This document shows, one piece after another, positions 1 through 8,657 of a stretch of 64,000 nucleotides of DNA. This DNA is from Gamarada debralockiae (taxonomy: Eukaryota; Ascomycota; Leotiomycetes; Helotiales; Hyphodiscaceae). The DNA lies in NCBI GenBank assembly GCA_002803225.1, contig NXFV01001904.1, forward strand, positions 1-64,000. Reading direction: 5' to 3'. Each line of letters starts with the position of its first letter. Positions within the stretch are counted from its first letter, which is position 1. The position numbers and the translations under genes are program-made. Under the pieces are notes generated by a model, which had not been told where the DNA came from, did not search any database, and saw only the letters and a program-made list of their open reading frames with translations.

Positions 1-362
1 CCTTACCTATCACAAGCATATATAAGCTTGGTAGGATTAGCTTTATTAGGTAGGGTAGACCTCACAATAAACGCGTATCCATTGGCTTTTGCATGGGCTT
101 GGAGAGCAGCAGAGGCGGTAGGAATATCATCGTAAACTGCTGCTACAGGAGGGGGCCCGCAAGCCGCGGGCGTCAGGGGGTCTATTGTGGAAGGAGTAGT
201 AGTTGATGTGGAGGATTTTTTGGATAGAGATGAATTGTAGAGTAGCATCGACGCGTCTCGCGTTCTCATACAAATTAGTATAGTGGCGCGAGGTTGATGG
301 GTGTACCGATTAAAAGTACGAATAGCCGGGAGGCGAGTACAAATAGTCCATCCCTTTAGCAA
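1..362 (-). mobile_element. FAR1/Mutator-like transposase, N-terminal fragment cut by window edge
   Basis: A minus-strand reading frame starts at 362 and runs off the left edge, giving 119 residues. Its last ~45 residues resemble the FAR1-type DNA-binding start of fungal Mutator-like (MULE) transposases: an aligned ALQAHAKANGYAF segment, then a basic TLPNKANPTK stretch and a YACDR motif. The preceding Ser/Thr/Pro-rich linker fits that family. The catalytic DDE part would lie outside the window, so activity cannot be judged. It is the left flank of the decayed receptor/lipase island and suggests a transposon-rich compartment. The family call is from memory of the domain, not from a search. Confidence 0.6.
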
Positions 363-999
363 GGGCTCGAATCAGGCAGTAAGGCAGAAATAGTCATGAT
401 GACGCAACTGGCTCTTCTGCTTACCGCCATCAACGGCTTGACCACAATGGCGCCAAATCTCGCGTTCTTCAAGCATGTTCTGATCCTCTGATCCAGAACA
501 TGGTCAGAAGTAAGCACTTAAAGATGTCGATACAGTCGCTCGCGAAATTGGCTTCCACCTGAAACACTAGTGAAATTTCTGGTCAGCCACAGAACCTAGG
601 CCTATTATGGCTAACCGGATTTTCGAAAATAGGGCTAGGGATAAGGCGACAAGGCCACAGTTCTTCATTATCACATGCTCCAAAGCACATTCTTATGTAA
701 TGCCAGGAACATCCTATGATCATCCAAAGAAAATACTAGAAATCAAATGGCAATTACTGACTACTATAAAGGCACATACTCCCCTTTGACCCTCTATAGC
801 ATAGGAGAAAAAGAAGATAATATATTATGTATACTGCTCCTCTATATGCTTTGACGCGTCCTTAAATCCAAGAATAACTTAGATTTGTTCTGCTTCACGT
901 CTTGGAAGCATTAAATCATATGATTTTTTATTCGCTGTGTCGAATGTCACTTGCAAAACTGTATTAGCAATTAGATAGAATCTATACAGTATCTATATA
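363..999. other. Intergenic, AT-rich, no gene seen
   Basis: Between the transposase fragment and the 3' end of the NB-ARC/TPR receptor. The part from about 780 to 1000 is visibly AT-rich. A 60-codon frame at 607-789 has no recognisable features and is not called. Nothing else is supported here. Confidence 0.6.
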
Positions 1000-3003
1000 C
1001 TATAAATCTTTTCTGCATATCCTTCTCTTTAAGCGCGTGTAGAGTGAACCTTGCTTGCTCTTCTGCCTGCTGTTTGCCGGTTCAGGCGTCGTGGTTCCAC
1101 TGCTATTCAGACTAGTAAAGCCGTGAGCCAATGTCTCTCTAAGCGCCACCTTGCCGTTATTAATTAACGTCCCGCTTTGTCCTAGCCCTTCCTGTTTTGC
1201 CTCTTGTTGCATAGCTGAAAAATGACTAAGACATGCAATGGCTGTTGGGTGCTGAGTACCGAGCTTCTGCTTGTAGCTGTCGCATGCTCTCTGGTAGAAC
1301 CCTGAAGCCTCTTCGTACCGCTTTCGCTTGTGTAAAAGATAAGCAAGGTTGTAAACGCTCGTCAGCGTATCAGGGTGCTGTTCACCCAGCTCCTTCTCAC
1401 TCCCTTCCAGCGCTCGCCGGTTCAGCTTCTCAGCCTCGCCGTACTTCCCTAGAGCCGTCTGCATGTACCGCGCAGCATTGTTGAGCACTAGAGCCCATTT
1501 CTTCACTGACTCATCATCGGACAGCTCGCTTTCATATAACGATTCAACATATGGAAGTAGCTGCTGGCACTTCGCCTAGTTCTTAAAGTCTACGAAAGGG
1601 AATTCACTTGCTATTAGACCTAGAAACTCCCGGTCCCATTGTTTTGAATCCCTGAAAGTGGAAAGCCAGACTCGCGTACAGAACTGTACTAAAGCGTGCA
1701 TCTCATACATACTACTGTCCGCCGTCGCTGTTATAAGAGAGTACGCCTGCAAAGTGTCAAGGTCCTCGTCAAACGCACTATCAGCCTCATCTTCATCGCC
1801 AGTCTTCGCCACGCTCCTACTATACCTTTGAAGGATCCACTCCGGAATTCCTTGTGGATTAAACAAGCTCATGAGCGACAGCAGGTCTGCAGCCGAGCGC
1901 CTCTGCTCGCGGATGTACTCAAACGATATCTGCTACGTTAATACCACTAAATTCGATACGCTCTCATCTCGGCGAAGATCTCCCGAATCCTAGTTAAGGA
2001 GGCTTTCTCTCTTCTTATTATTCCTGCGAAACTTATATAGATAGCCGGATATTGTTATTCGACCTCGCCGGTTGATAAATGCCGCTGCTTGGGTAATAGC
2101 AAGAGGTATATAGTCGAGAGCAAAGAGGAGATCAGCGGCACCTTCTTCGTTTGACGCGCTCCGTAGCTTGTTCCGGAAGAGATGGAGGGCCTGGCTTTCG
2201 TCTATTGCACGAACTTCCTTGATGTTATTATAATCTCCTGCTAACCTAGCCGCCGCATCTTTACTTCGAGATGTAATTAGAATCGATCCGTTACGGCTTT
2301 GAGGGAGGTAAGTCGCTAGCCGTGCTAATGTTATCGCGAGAGATTCACCTCTCTAGCGTGCTCGCGATAGATAAAATACCTCGATATCGTCTGCATTATC
2401 CAAAATCATTATCCACCTTCCATGTGTCTTGTCGCAGAGCCAGTTGCTGACCAGCCGCAAAACGTCAACCTTTGGATCGTTTCGCCCAGGAAGCTCGAGC
2501 CTATCTGCAATGCCTCTGTAGGCTTCTTCGAACCGGACCTTGGTGCTGGCGAACACCCACAAGACGAACGTTTGCGGCGACGCATCGCTGATATTATGGG
2601 CGTATCGGATAGCGAGCTGCGACTTTCTTTGTCACATTAGAAACCACACCACCCGAGAAGCGGATATTGATATACCCTACGCCGCCAAGACCGACGAGCG
2701 CTGCGCGAGCGCCTGGTCCCGCGCACTTATCGTGGATCCACGCTAGGATCTCGGGGCGGTCGACGAAGTCATGGTCTGGGGCAAATGGGACGGTAGAGAA
2801 GGGCTCGCGTTTTCGGCTCGATCCGTCTGCGCGCTGACGTTAGCATAGACGTGGTTGTTCATATGGCTTGCGGTGGTGGACCTGCCCTGCATTCTGGGGT
2901 AGCCTCCGAAGTAATTGTTCATAGTAGCGCCAGTCTCCAAGTGCGAGCCAGCAATGACGTTGCGGCCGGCAATGGCTCCATTGAACTCGCTTGATCCCGG
3001 CAT
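1000..3003 (-). pseudogene. NB-ARC/TPR STAND (NLR-like) receptor with N-terminal sigma-like amyloid motif, broken by four TAG stops
   Basis: Order from the ATG at 3003: a Gly/Asn-rich motif (residues ~7-33), a linker, then an NB-ARC domain. The P-loop GGVGKSQLA is completed only after removing a 49-nt intron (2675-2627, GTATAT donor, CTAATG branch). Next come Walker B (MILDNADD), a TSRS sensor region, a winged helix (EMHALVQFCTRVWL) and about three TPR repeats, ending near 1000. From the P-loop onward one frame runs to the end, interrupted only by TAG at 2353-2355, 1990-1992, 1933-1935 and 1576-1578. Each is explained by one C:G to T:A change in a CpA context (TGG or CAG to TAG), the signature of repeat-induced point mutation. 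A further 1-nt frame change lies between the motif and the NB-ARC start, around 2790. In this family the protein would be a cytosolic sensor that templates its motif onto the neighbouring effector. This copy looks dead. Confidence 0.85.
2905..2985 (-). other. Sigma-like amyloid signalling motif at receptor N-terminus
   Basis: Residues 7-33 of the receptor frame read FNGAIAGRNVIAG, then a variable stretch, then GATMNNYFG. The spacing of F, N, G, GRNVI, G, T, N and F repeats the C-terminal motif of the lipase on the other strand. Short Gly/Asn-rich motifs at the NLR N-terminus and effector C-terminus are the hallmark of fungal amyloid signalling pairs. The assignment to the sigma class (the SesA/SesB type) is from memory of that motif. 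Confidence 0.75.
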
Positions 3004-3208
3004 CTTTGCTGTCGAACAGCGGTGCAGGACGCAGATATACTTTACAGTTCGTAGAGCGAAAGTGATGAAGACGGCAATTGGCAGCGGCTCAGCCGCAGCT
3101 GAGGTAGGCCAGCCTCAACCCATCACGTGTCGCAGTTTCACACCCAGTCGATTTGATTCTGTTGATGAGCTTCAGGTGTAGCTATCACGATCACTGCTAA
3201 TTTGCATA
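3004..3208. promoter_or_regulatory. Divergent promoter shared by receptor and lipase
   Basis: Only 205 bp separate the receptor ATG (3003, minus) from the lipase ATG (3209, plus). Head-to-head placement of receptor and matching effector is the usual arrangement of fungal NLR/effector pairs and allows co-expression. No specific factor site was identified. Confidence 0.6.
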
Positions 3209-4679
3209 ATGTCTTTCTTCAAGAAGCTAGTACGTCTAACGGCGCCTGATACCAAAGTCGGCACCGGGCTGCTAAAGGGCAATGAAGATGTCCAGAATGC
3301 CTATCCCGACCCGCCAACAGATGAATTGTTCTCAACGGTTGGAGATTATGGTCTTCAAACATTATCCGACAACACTGATGACACTATCGAGTAAGCGATC
3401 TACCATACCTCGTTGGCTCTGCTAACTAACAAACCCAGCATCGTATTCGTCCACGGTCTAACTGGCAATCGCGAATCCACTTGGACCGACAAGACCGCCA
3501 AGGTATTCTGGCCAAAGGATCTACTCGCAAAAGATCTCCCAAAGGCGCGAATCATCACGTTTGGCTACGATGCTGACATTATTCGAGGATTGAGCACGGC
3601 CGGAAACGGCACACTGAGAGACCATGGGAAAGCTTTGGCTGAGGATCTGGCTATGCGGAGGAAGAGGACAGATTCTGTAAGACCTTTTGTGGCGCTATTT
3701 ACGACCAATCGTGCATATAATCGGCAATAGCTTCCTTGGAATTCCATGCGAGTCAAAGAAGCCGTGAAGAGCTGTCGCCAAAGTAGCCAACATATTTCGT
3801 TGGAAGTTGGTCACCAAGACCCGCAGTCTGACCTAAGTGACAGAACCTTCGCCCTCTGATCTTCGTTGCGCACAGCCTTAGCGGATTGGTTGTTGAGCAG
3901 GCAAGTCATGCACTAGGATATTTACTAGCCACTAGTCTATTAATACCCCAAGGCAGGCACTTCTTGTCTCTCGCGGATCGGCTCAGCAGCATGCTAAGGA
4001 CTTGCTTGAAAGCACCGTGGCGATTGCGTTCATGGGTACTCCACACCTCGGGTCGAATCTTGCAAACTGGGGACACCTAATCTCGAAACTCTCAAATTTG
4101 CTGCGCAAAGCCAACTCTGAGATTGTAGGAGTCTTGCAGCCAGGCTCTGAGATGCTCGCCGCGGTTCAACAAGAATTTCATACCATGCTTGACGACCGAA
4201 GTAGAAACGACAGCAAATATATCAACATCTTTTGCTTTTATGAGGAAGTTGGATACACTGGGCTTGGCGAGGTATAAAATCACTTAAATATCCTCTTTCT
4301 CAATCGAAGTGAGTGCTAAGCTCTTGCAGATAGTACCGAAGCAATCGGTAATTCTCACGGCGTATCCGAACAATGTCATTCATGCAACACACACAGGGAT
4401 GACAAAGTTCAAGACTGCAAAGGACGCTGGCTATGTTCGAGTACATGATCAGCTTTGGCTCTGGTATAATATGGTTGAAGAGAGTCAAGATGCATGGAAG
4501 GAAAAAAGGATGCTGCGAAAAGGCAACAGCAGCGCCTTCTTCAGCCTGCTAGCGTCACTGAAAGTGACCGGGGAGAGACTTCGTACAGCGGCCCTGTATT
4601 CAATGGTCCCATCTCCGGTCGTAATGTGATACCTGGAACGCAAGTCACTGGGGGTACGGCCAACTTCAATTTCTCTTGA
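3209..4679 (+). CDS. SesB-like alpha/beta-hydrolase (lipase-type cell-death effector) with C-terminal sigma-like motif; frame broken near 4502-4507
   Basis: Exons: 3209-3390, 3439-3676, 3844-3900, 3957-4271 and 4330-4679. The second intron is long (167 nt) and the third (3901-3956) is a GC-AG intron with a GCAAGT donor. The product is an alpha/beta hydrolase: VFVHGLTGNRESTW oxyanion region, nucleophile AHSLSG (Ser ~151), MGTPHLGS, and a C-terminal HATHTGMTKF carrying the likely catalytic His. The usual HSLGG elbow has Ser in place of the first Gly, which may weaken activity. About 60 residues after the hydrolase the frame changes by one nucleotide at an A6 run (4502-4507). The downstream frame then encodes a Gln-rich linker and the motif FNGPISGRNVIPG, ending at TGA 4677-4679. 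As read, the enzyme lacks its motif and ends at 4627-4629. In the SesB family the lipase acts at membranes once its motif is templated by the NLR. A homopolymer sequencing error is the main alternative to true decay. Confidence 0.75.
4599..4676 (+). other. Sigma-like amyloid signalling motif at lipase C-terminus
   Basis: The last ~26 codons before TGA encode FNGPISGRNVIPGTQVTG, then GTANFNFS. They match the receptor motif almost position for position, with one gap. The motif lies one frame off the hydrolase, so it reaches the enzyme only if the A6-run frame change is an error or is bypassed. Confidence 0.75.
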
Positions 4680-4789
4680 CGAATGGATATATTAGTAATA
4701 GATAACACTCAAGAAACCCATTCGAACTAAAGAACGGAGCAATAATTTTCTATTCCTCTTGCAGCAATCTGATCCTCCGCAACTTGCGC

Positions 4790-5045
4790 TTAGATCATCA
4801 GCGCCACTAGGGCCCTCCATGGCATTGGCGGTTCGATCATCCGCGCCACTTTAGCCTCTGGCTCTGGCTCACCTGCCTCTAGCGCAGCACTCTTCCGCTT
4901 CCGACCACGTTTTCCCTTGCCCTTTATGACCTCTTTCGTAGCACGCTTTGCTCGTGCCTCCTCGATGTCCTCATAGCTCATCACCTTCGCCTTCCCTAGT
5001 ACTACTGACTTAGTCGATCAGCGAACTTTAGCTTCGTTGTTCATT
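4790..5045 (-). mobile_element. pogo/Fot1-type transposase C-terminal remnant
   Basis: On the minus strand from about 5045, SVVLGKAKVMSYEDIEEAR, a Lys/Arg-rich GKGKRGRKRKS stretch and a Glu/Pro-rich tail follow each other. This is the typical C-terminus of fungal Fot1/pogo (DDE_1, CENP-B-like) transposases. A TGA interrupts the frame near 5022, and no DDE core lies upstream. It is a relict bounding the receptor/lipase pair on the right. Confidence 0.65.
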
Positions 5046-5149
5046 CTGGTTAAGAATTGATTTTAACCCCAGAGGAGGGCACGTTTGGCAAAAGAAGTAA
5101 GTGATGGTCACTTACCAGGGGTTGCCATCAGTACAGCTAGAGTAGGAGG

Positions 5150-5564
5150 AAAGTTCAGAATCGGGTTGGAACGGGAAAACTGGCGGTAACGTTGAGTGGG
5201 CATGGTAGACGCAAAGTGGTAGGAGACTCATAGACTTTGGAGTTCTAATATTTGACGTCCATATTATCGATCCTAGAGGTAAAATTTAATATTAGCATAA
5301 CAAATGGGGGAAGGCCGGATTGGTGCGACTTGCCTTGCATCGAGCCGACCAAACCGAGCTCCTAAAGCTAATGCTGCGTTCGTGAGGTTTTGGATAGCAG
5401 GGCCAAGTAGTTAGTTTCCGATCAATTGAAGTTGCTGGGATACAATCTGCTGGAGTTGTGCCCAAGTTTGAACATACGCGGCAATATTGTGTCCCTCAGT
5501 AGCCATTGCCGTTGACGGCAATGTTGTAGGCTGCGAAATTAGGAGCTAGAGGGGGATTTGCCAT
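5150..5564 (-). pseudogene. Decayed small gene of unknown function
   Basis: An ATG at 5564 (minus) begins MANPPLAPNFAAYNIAVNG and stops after 22 codons. Further along the same strand, other frames give VQTWAQLQQIVSQQLQLIG and, near 5220, NSKVYESPTTLRLP. These look like successive pieces of one short, partly coiled-coil fungal protein broken by frameshifts and stops. The composition reminds me of small uncharacterised fungal proteins starting MANPPLA, but this is weak. No function is proposed. Confidence 0.3.
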
Positions 5565-6299
5565 GGCGCAAGAGGTGATTATCAGAGGCGCGATAGGGAT
5601 TATTGTATTATATCGTGTTGTATTGTGATTGAGTTGATTTGATTTGTGATGAAGGATGAAGATAAAGATTGGAATTTTTAATTAATTAAAGAGTTGCGTT
5701 TTCAGAAAGGGTTGAAGTTGACTAATTTTAAGAATCCTTGATTTTATATGTTTTAAAGCCAAAGCTCTCTCGCCACCATCACTATGCCGATCGTAAGTTC
5801 TGCCGGACAGAAATTTGCGATGACTGACCGAGTGTAAGATATTTCCGTCCGTAGCGGTAGCCCCTCGCGTTCTTCAAAAACATCTATGACTTACAAATGG
5901 CCAGCCTTGGTTTTGAAAGACATTGAAATGGACCTGCTGGAGGTAAAATGCTCGAACCCCGGCCATCATGTTACAATTTTATGAGCAATCAACATTTGGC
6001 TATGCGAGTGAATCGTTGAGTGAGATGACTAGGATGCTCATCGTGTCTTCTTATATTGGATGCAATGGAGATGGCGAGCGAGCACCTTACAAGTCACTAA
6101 AGACGGTACGGATGAAAGAAAGGAGCTGACTCGAAGCAGGGTTTTGGGTTGTAGCTTACGGAGTGGAACCTTTGAGTGTGGTGTGCCTTGTTCGCAGCAT
6201 TGCTTTGAGAGATGCCTATGACTCTATGACTGTCAGTTTTGGAGTGAGTGAGGTCACTACTGGCCACACGCTCTTCGAACCCACGGTCAACTTGGATGA
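5565..6299. other. Intergenic, low-complexity, no gene seen
   Basis: Contains T/G-rich low-complexity DNA around 5580-5760. Overlapping frames on both strands from about 6097 have no domain signal. The N-terminal part of the following pseudogene may begin here but is not resolvable. Confidence 0.4.
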
Positions 6300-7414
6300 C
6301 GACAAATTTCTGCCTCCGCTTCCGTTCCATCGGTACCTTCAGATGAAACGATTCCGCCTGCCACTTCTTCATACCCCTCGACAGAATTTCCATCAGCTCC
6401 ACCAGCCACTTCAACGGCTCTATCTTCTGCTGAAGATATGAGCGTGGAATTCCAGCAAACTTCGAAGTTGTGTCCATACCAGACTCTGTGACAGTCAACT
6501 GCTAGGGTTGCTCATCCACTAGGAACGTGGAGATCACTGCAGGAGAATACACCGTCAGCACTTCAACCACAGATGCAGGAAAGCGGTATATTTTCTCGAC
6601 CATGGATTCATCTCAGCAGTGGTCAACAGGATGGCCGTGCACATCGTGCTCGATACTATTGCGGTAGCAGTATCTCATAAGTTTGATAAAAACATCGCTA
6701 CCATTCCACTTACGCCATTCAGGGTATGTTTAAGCATAAAAAGTTATGAAGACAACGGAAAGAAAAGATTAATTAGTACTCAGGTCCCAGTGTGGCCACA
6801 GTCGGCGCCCAACCTCATATAATAGGGAATATCGAAGTCTCATCAGGGGTCAACGTCACGTACGGGTTTGACCTCACTCTCCCCGACAACTCTACAGTCA
6901 TTCTTAACATTGGCGACATCGGGAAATCCACATCCACGGGATTGTAAGCAATTCACTCTTCCTCTTGTCCTCGCTTACTAAGGGTCCACTTCAGCGCAAA
7001 CTCCCAGGTAACGCCGCTCCCGCTCAATTCGTCGACTCCCGATGTGAGTCTGGAACTCGGTATCGTGTTTCGCCAGAGTTCCTGCTCGGCGTCGATATCC
7101 TTGGTGGAGAGGATAGCATGACCGCGAGAATATTCTTCGATCTGCCCCATCTAGCTGTCAGCATATCGCAAGTCTCCAGTGTTGACGGCACATGTACCGC
7201 GCCTTCAAATACCAGCGTTCTCAACAGCTCCAACTCAGCTGCAAACCTCATTCTGGTAGAGCCATCGATTGAAATTGACGTGGGACTTCAAGCAGATGCT
7301 GTAGTGAGCATCGATGCCGCAAATCTTCACCAGACAAAAGGGACCATGACTACACTCGCAGCTACGACTTTTGCATTGCCTACGGCGTATTTGGGCTGGG
7401 ACGAAATCAAATAA
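6300..7414 (+). pseudogene. Remnant of a secreted Ser/Thr-rich fungal protein (DUF7223-like), multiply broken
   Basis: Pieces in order on the plus strand: a Ser/Pro/Thr-rich linker near 6320-6460; VSIPDSVTVNC then TAG (6503-6505) then GCSSTRNVEITAGEYTV; after an apparent intron, VSSGVNVTYGFDLTLPDNS at 6832-6890; another intron (GTAAGC donor near 6943); FANSQVTPLPLNSSTPDVSL; and a 1-nt frame break near 7074 into RPEFLLGVDILGG and FFDLPHLAVSISQV, running to 7414. These segments match, in order and spacing, a widespread secreted/GPI-type fungal family I recall as DUF7223. A stop plus several frame breaks make it a pseudogene. The intact protein's function is unknown. It belongs to the decayed left island. 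Confidence 0.55.
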
Positions 7415-7864
7415 TGCGACGTTATCTGGGGCAAACGCCACTTCTAGCGGAAACTCCACCAAGCCAACTACAGCGCTGCTGTAAGTATTTTCTGGTGTGA
7501 CACGAGAGCCTCGAAACAATCCGATATCTGGGCAACCGCTGTCAGATGGACTGCGGGGATGTTTTTGAGTGTTTTGCTTGTTGCCCTTTCCTTATGATAC
7601 CCCGAGACTAGGTCATTTTTGATTTCCCTTTTGGGTTCGAATCTTCTGCTATGATATTATGAAAATTTTTGTATATTAGTGCATATGATTGGGAATGAAT
7701 TAGCCTGGGGACGAAAATATATCAAAAACAATTCGGAAGCTTTGTTGCTGTAGGGCGTCACTCTGACATATGTCCGAAGGCACCAACCTCACCGCAGCTG
7801 CGACTTTAACTATTGACGAGGCATGAGCGAATGGAAGTCAGAAGGTTAACAAGGCCATAACATC
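7415..7864. other. Intergenic, no gene seen
   Basis: Separates the secreted-protein remnant from the GNAT gene, whose 3' end is at 7865. A T-loop-like GGTTCGAATC occurs near 7633, but no tRNA cloverleaf can be built around it. Confidence 0.6.
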
Positions 7865-8431
7865 TCAATCTTGTAGTATAGAGCCCGCGCCTTTCCTACT
7901 AAGGATCGCCATTCCATTCTTTCCCTGCTCGAACTCCTTCATGTGGAGCTTTTCAGTATAGAAATTCTTCCCATGGCTGGATATGAGCACAAATCGTCTC
8001 AATTCAGGCCAGGATGAAAGGGTTTCATCCACACACTTGATAAGCCAAGTACCCAAGCCCTTTCCTTGATATTCATCTAAGATATACACGTCCGTGAGAT
8101 AGGCAAACGACACTTCATCTGTGATGAGTCGAGCCAAGCCAATCTGACGAGGATTTCCGCGGCCTATGACATTGTTAATGAGGAATGAAAGAGTAGATAT
8201 TGGGTATTTCAAACCAGCAATGTCGGAGGTTGAGCTTGGTAAGTCATAGACTCCAAAGCACAACGAATTGTCAAGCATCTTCTTCAGAAGACCTTCCTCT
8301 ATGGGTCTCGCCCAATAGAGTGCGTCTGTGGAAAATGCCTCGTTGACTGCGGATGGTTGAATGAGCTTTGAGGAAGTTGAGATGAGATAATTATCTCGAT
8401 ACCATTCCGTTGGAGAGGCCATATTGATCAA
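7865..8431 (-). CDS. GNAT-family N-acetyltransferase
   Basis: An uninterrupted 188-codon frame. Strand/helix order and the QIGLARLITDE ... YLTDVYILDEYQGKGLG motif identify a GCN5-related acetyltransferase. The acetyl-CoA pyrophosphate loop is QGKGLG at about residues 122-127, preceded by the beta4 strand LTDVYIL. The substrate is not predictable: small fungal GNATs of this type modify amines, amino acids or antibiotics. The start could be Met1 (8431) or Met4 (8422, MASPTEWY), and the two are equally compatible. It is head-to-head with Kap123, with 226 bp between the start codons. No signal peptide is seen, so cytosolic. Confidence 0.85.
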   Translation of the reverse strand: MINMASPTEWYRDNYLISTSSKLIQPSAVNEAFSTDALYWARPIEEGLLKKMLDNSLCFGVYDLPSSTSDIAGLKYPISTLSFLINNVIGRGNPRQIGLARLITDEVSFAYLTDVYILDEYQGKGLGTWLIKCVDETLSSWPELRRFVLISSHGKNFYTEKLHMKEFEQGKNGMAILSRKGAGSILQD

Positions 8432-8657
8432 AACGTAATTGATGTTGCAAGAAGAGCTGTCACGAGCGAGATGCGGCCCACTTTGATGCTCAGGCGGTTT
8501 ATACTCAGAGCGGCTATGTGGCAGCGGCCGCTAGCGTGACACTCGAATTTTATTCCTCGAATTTTATTTCTTGTTCCCGTTCCCTCGTTGTCAAAGTTAC
8601 GTTTTGAAGACCAAAAGGGCTCCTCACCTTTCTCCAACTGGTCTTTACTACGTCGCG
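8432..8657. promoter_or_regulatory. Short divergent promoter, GNAT / Kap123
   Basis: Only 226 bp lie between the two start codons, so both promoters and 5' leaders must overlap. No individual element was assigned. Confidence 0.5.

Noticed and set aside
2540..2746. Plus-strand frames opposite the receptor
   Set aside because: Shadows of the NB-ARC coding strand.
7620..7650. tRNA-like T-loop GGTTCGAATC
   Set aside because: No D-arm, anticodon stem or acceptor pairing can be drawn around it.
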